Source: Solirubrobacteraceae bacterium (GTDB lineage: Bacteria; Actinomycetota; Thermoleophilia; Solirubrobacterales; Solirubrobacteraceae). Taken from it: DNA of 38,929 nt. The position numbers and the translations under genes were made by a program. Below are positions 38,160 to 38,929 of this stretch, one piece after another. Numbering within the stretch: the first letter of the stretch is position 1; each line of letters opens with the position of its first letter. Where the stretch lies: contig JAUYGN010000147.1 of the NCBI GenBank assembly GCA_030690545.1, forward strand, positions 1 through 38,929, given 5' to 3'. Below the pieces are notes generated by a model. The model searched no databases and was not told where the DNA came from. It saw nothing but the letters and a program-made list of their open reading frames with translations.

Positions 38160-38929
38160 TCACGACAGCGTCCAAGCGGACTCCCGCAGACGCTCGGCCT
38201 CGGCTCGCGCGGCGACGGCGGGAGCGGCCCCGGTCGACTCGTGCGCCGAGGCGATCGAGCGCGACGCGCTGACCAGGCCGCCGGCACGTCCCGGCGCGAA
38301 TGCCGGGGCCAGGTCCTCGACGCGGCCGCCCTGCGCGCCGATCCCCGGCAGCAGGAACGGCGCGTGCGGCATCAGCTCGCGCATCCGAGCGACGTGCTCG
38401 GGCCGCGTCGCTCCGACGACGGCGCCGACCTCCGACAGGCCGCTGACCGGCGACGGCGGCGCGCCGAGCCGGTCGACGATGCGCGCCACGCGCTCCCAGA
38501 CCGTCTCGGCGTCGTCGCCGGCGAGCGCGAGGTCCTCGATGTCGGCCGCGCCGGGGTTGGAGGTCCGCACGAGGACGAAGACGCCGGCCCCGGCCGCGCG
38601 CGCGCCGTCGATCAGCGGCGCCAGCGCGTCGACGCCGAGCAGCGGGTTGGCGGTGAAGGCGTCGGCGCTCAGTCCCTCGACGGCGCCGAAGGGCGTCGGC
38701 GTGCTGCCGACGAGCGCCTGCGCATAGGCGGCAGCCGAGACCGAGATGTCGCCGCGCTTGGCGTCGGCGAGGACGAGCAGGCCGCGCTCGCGCGCATAGG
38801 CGGCGGTCGCCGCGAGCGCCGTCCAGCCGTCGGCGCCGAGACGCTCGAAGCACGCGAGCTGCGGCTTGACCGCGACGCAGGCGGGGCCGGCGGCGTCGAT
38901 CAGCGCGGCGCATTGCGCCCGCACCGCGG
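38160..38929 (-). CDS. pyrF: Orotidine 5'-phosphate decarboxylase, type 2 (5' end cut by window)
   Basis: Last step of UMP synthesis. About 256 C-terminal residues are present and the frame stays open to the window edge, so the first 30-40 residues are missing. Type 2 signatures are AVKPQLACFERLG near the start, LADAKRGDIS (the catalytic Lys-Asp region), TPFGAVEG and LLPGIGAQGG. The usual type 2 length of about 270-290 fits. It leads the pyrF-LysM-carboxypeptidase-PfkB run on the minus strand; earlier pyr genes, if present, would be beyond the right edge. Confidence 0.93.
   Translation of the reverse strand, partial: AVRAQCAALIDAAGPACVAVKPQLACFERLGADGWTALAATAAYARERGLLVLADAKRGDISVSAAAYAQALVGSTPTPFGAVEGLSADAFTANPLLGVDALAPLIDGARAAGAGVFVLVRTSNPGAADIEDLALAGDDAETVWERVARIVDRLGAPPSPVSGLSEVGAVVGATRPEHVARMRELMPHAPFLLPGIGAQGGRVEDLAPAFAPGRAGGLVSASRSIASAHESTGAAPAVAARAEAERLRESAWTLS

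Overview
The window is high-GC DNA with GTG starts, 4-bp stop/start overlaps and very little spacer. The gene families point to an actinobacterium, and I would guess the Thermoleophilia (Solirubrobacter/Conexibacter type). The main clues are a CBS-less GuaB3 next to guaA, a DUF3159 protein, an ECF41 sigma factor, a GlnR-type regulator, and the order rplM-rpsI-glmM-glmS-(lipoprotein)-acpS-nnr. The placement is inference; no 16S or other marker RNA is present. No tRNA, rRNA, CRISPR array, phage or insertion sequence was seen.

Layout. 1-6754 (minus): ribosomal proteins L13 and S9, two amino-sugar enzymes, an unknown lipoprotein, AcpS and NAD(P)HX repair. 6949-8121 (plus): secreted M23 peptidase. 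8112-11796 (minus): ZnuA-type zinc-binding protein behind a Zur-like palindrome, a 59-residue CxxC protein, a YibE/F membrane protein, and the first of two phosphoribulokinase (PRK) paralogues. 11941-14788 (plus): GT2 glycosyltransferase, UPF0104-type membrane protein, DUF3159 protein, OsmC protein. 14820-17870 (minus): remnant of a winged-helix (HTH_42) gene, guaA, guaB3. 18083-19773 (plus): SDR-type oxidoreductase plus ECF41 sigma factor behind an ECF41-type promoter. 19806-22498 (minus): moeA and a MocR regulator. 22559-23233 (plus): a flavin/PLP-oxidase-like protein. 23256-26349 (minus): TrpD-like protein, GlnR-like regulator, glutamine synthetase. 26558-27210: two decayed, overlapping surface-protein genes. 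27248-27813: cupin and a 31-residue membrane peptide. 27993-34463 (plus): nitrate/nitrite assimilation genes. 34604-35533: second PRK. 35543-38929 (minus): PfkB sugar kinase, D-Ala-D-Ala carboxypeptidase, LysM protein, pyrF.

The most coherent story is nitrogen assimilation. A molybdenum nitrate reductase is fused in one chain to a NirB-like FAD/NAD module and a BFD-type [2Fe-2S] domain. It is followed by NirB and NirD, with glutamine synthetase, a GlnR-like regulator and the molybdenum cofactor enzyme MoeA a few kilobases away. A four-site GlnR box (AC-n9-AC-n9-AC-n9-AC) lies directly upstream of nirB, centred 41.5 bases before the start codon, and a degenerate version sits at a similar distance before the nitrate reductase. 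No nitrate transporter or siroheme synthase is visible here.

Other points of interest are the two PRK paralogues without RuBisCO in view, ribosomal protein S9 with a roughly 125-residue repeat-bearing N-terminal extension, two unlisted small proteins (59 and 31 residues), and three gene remnants.
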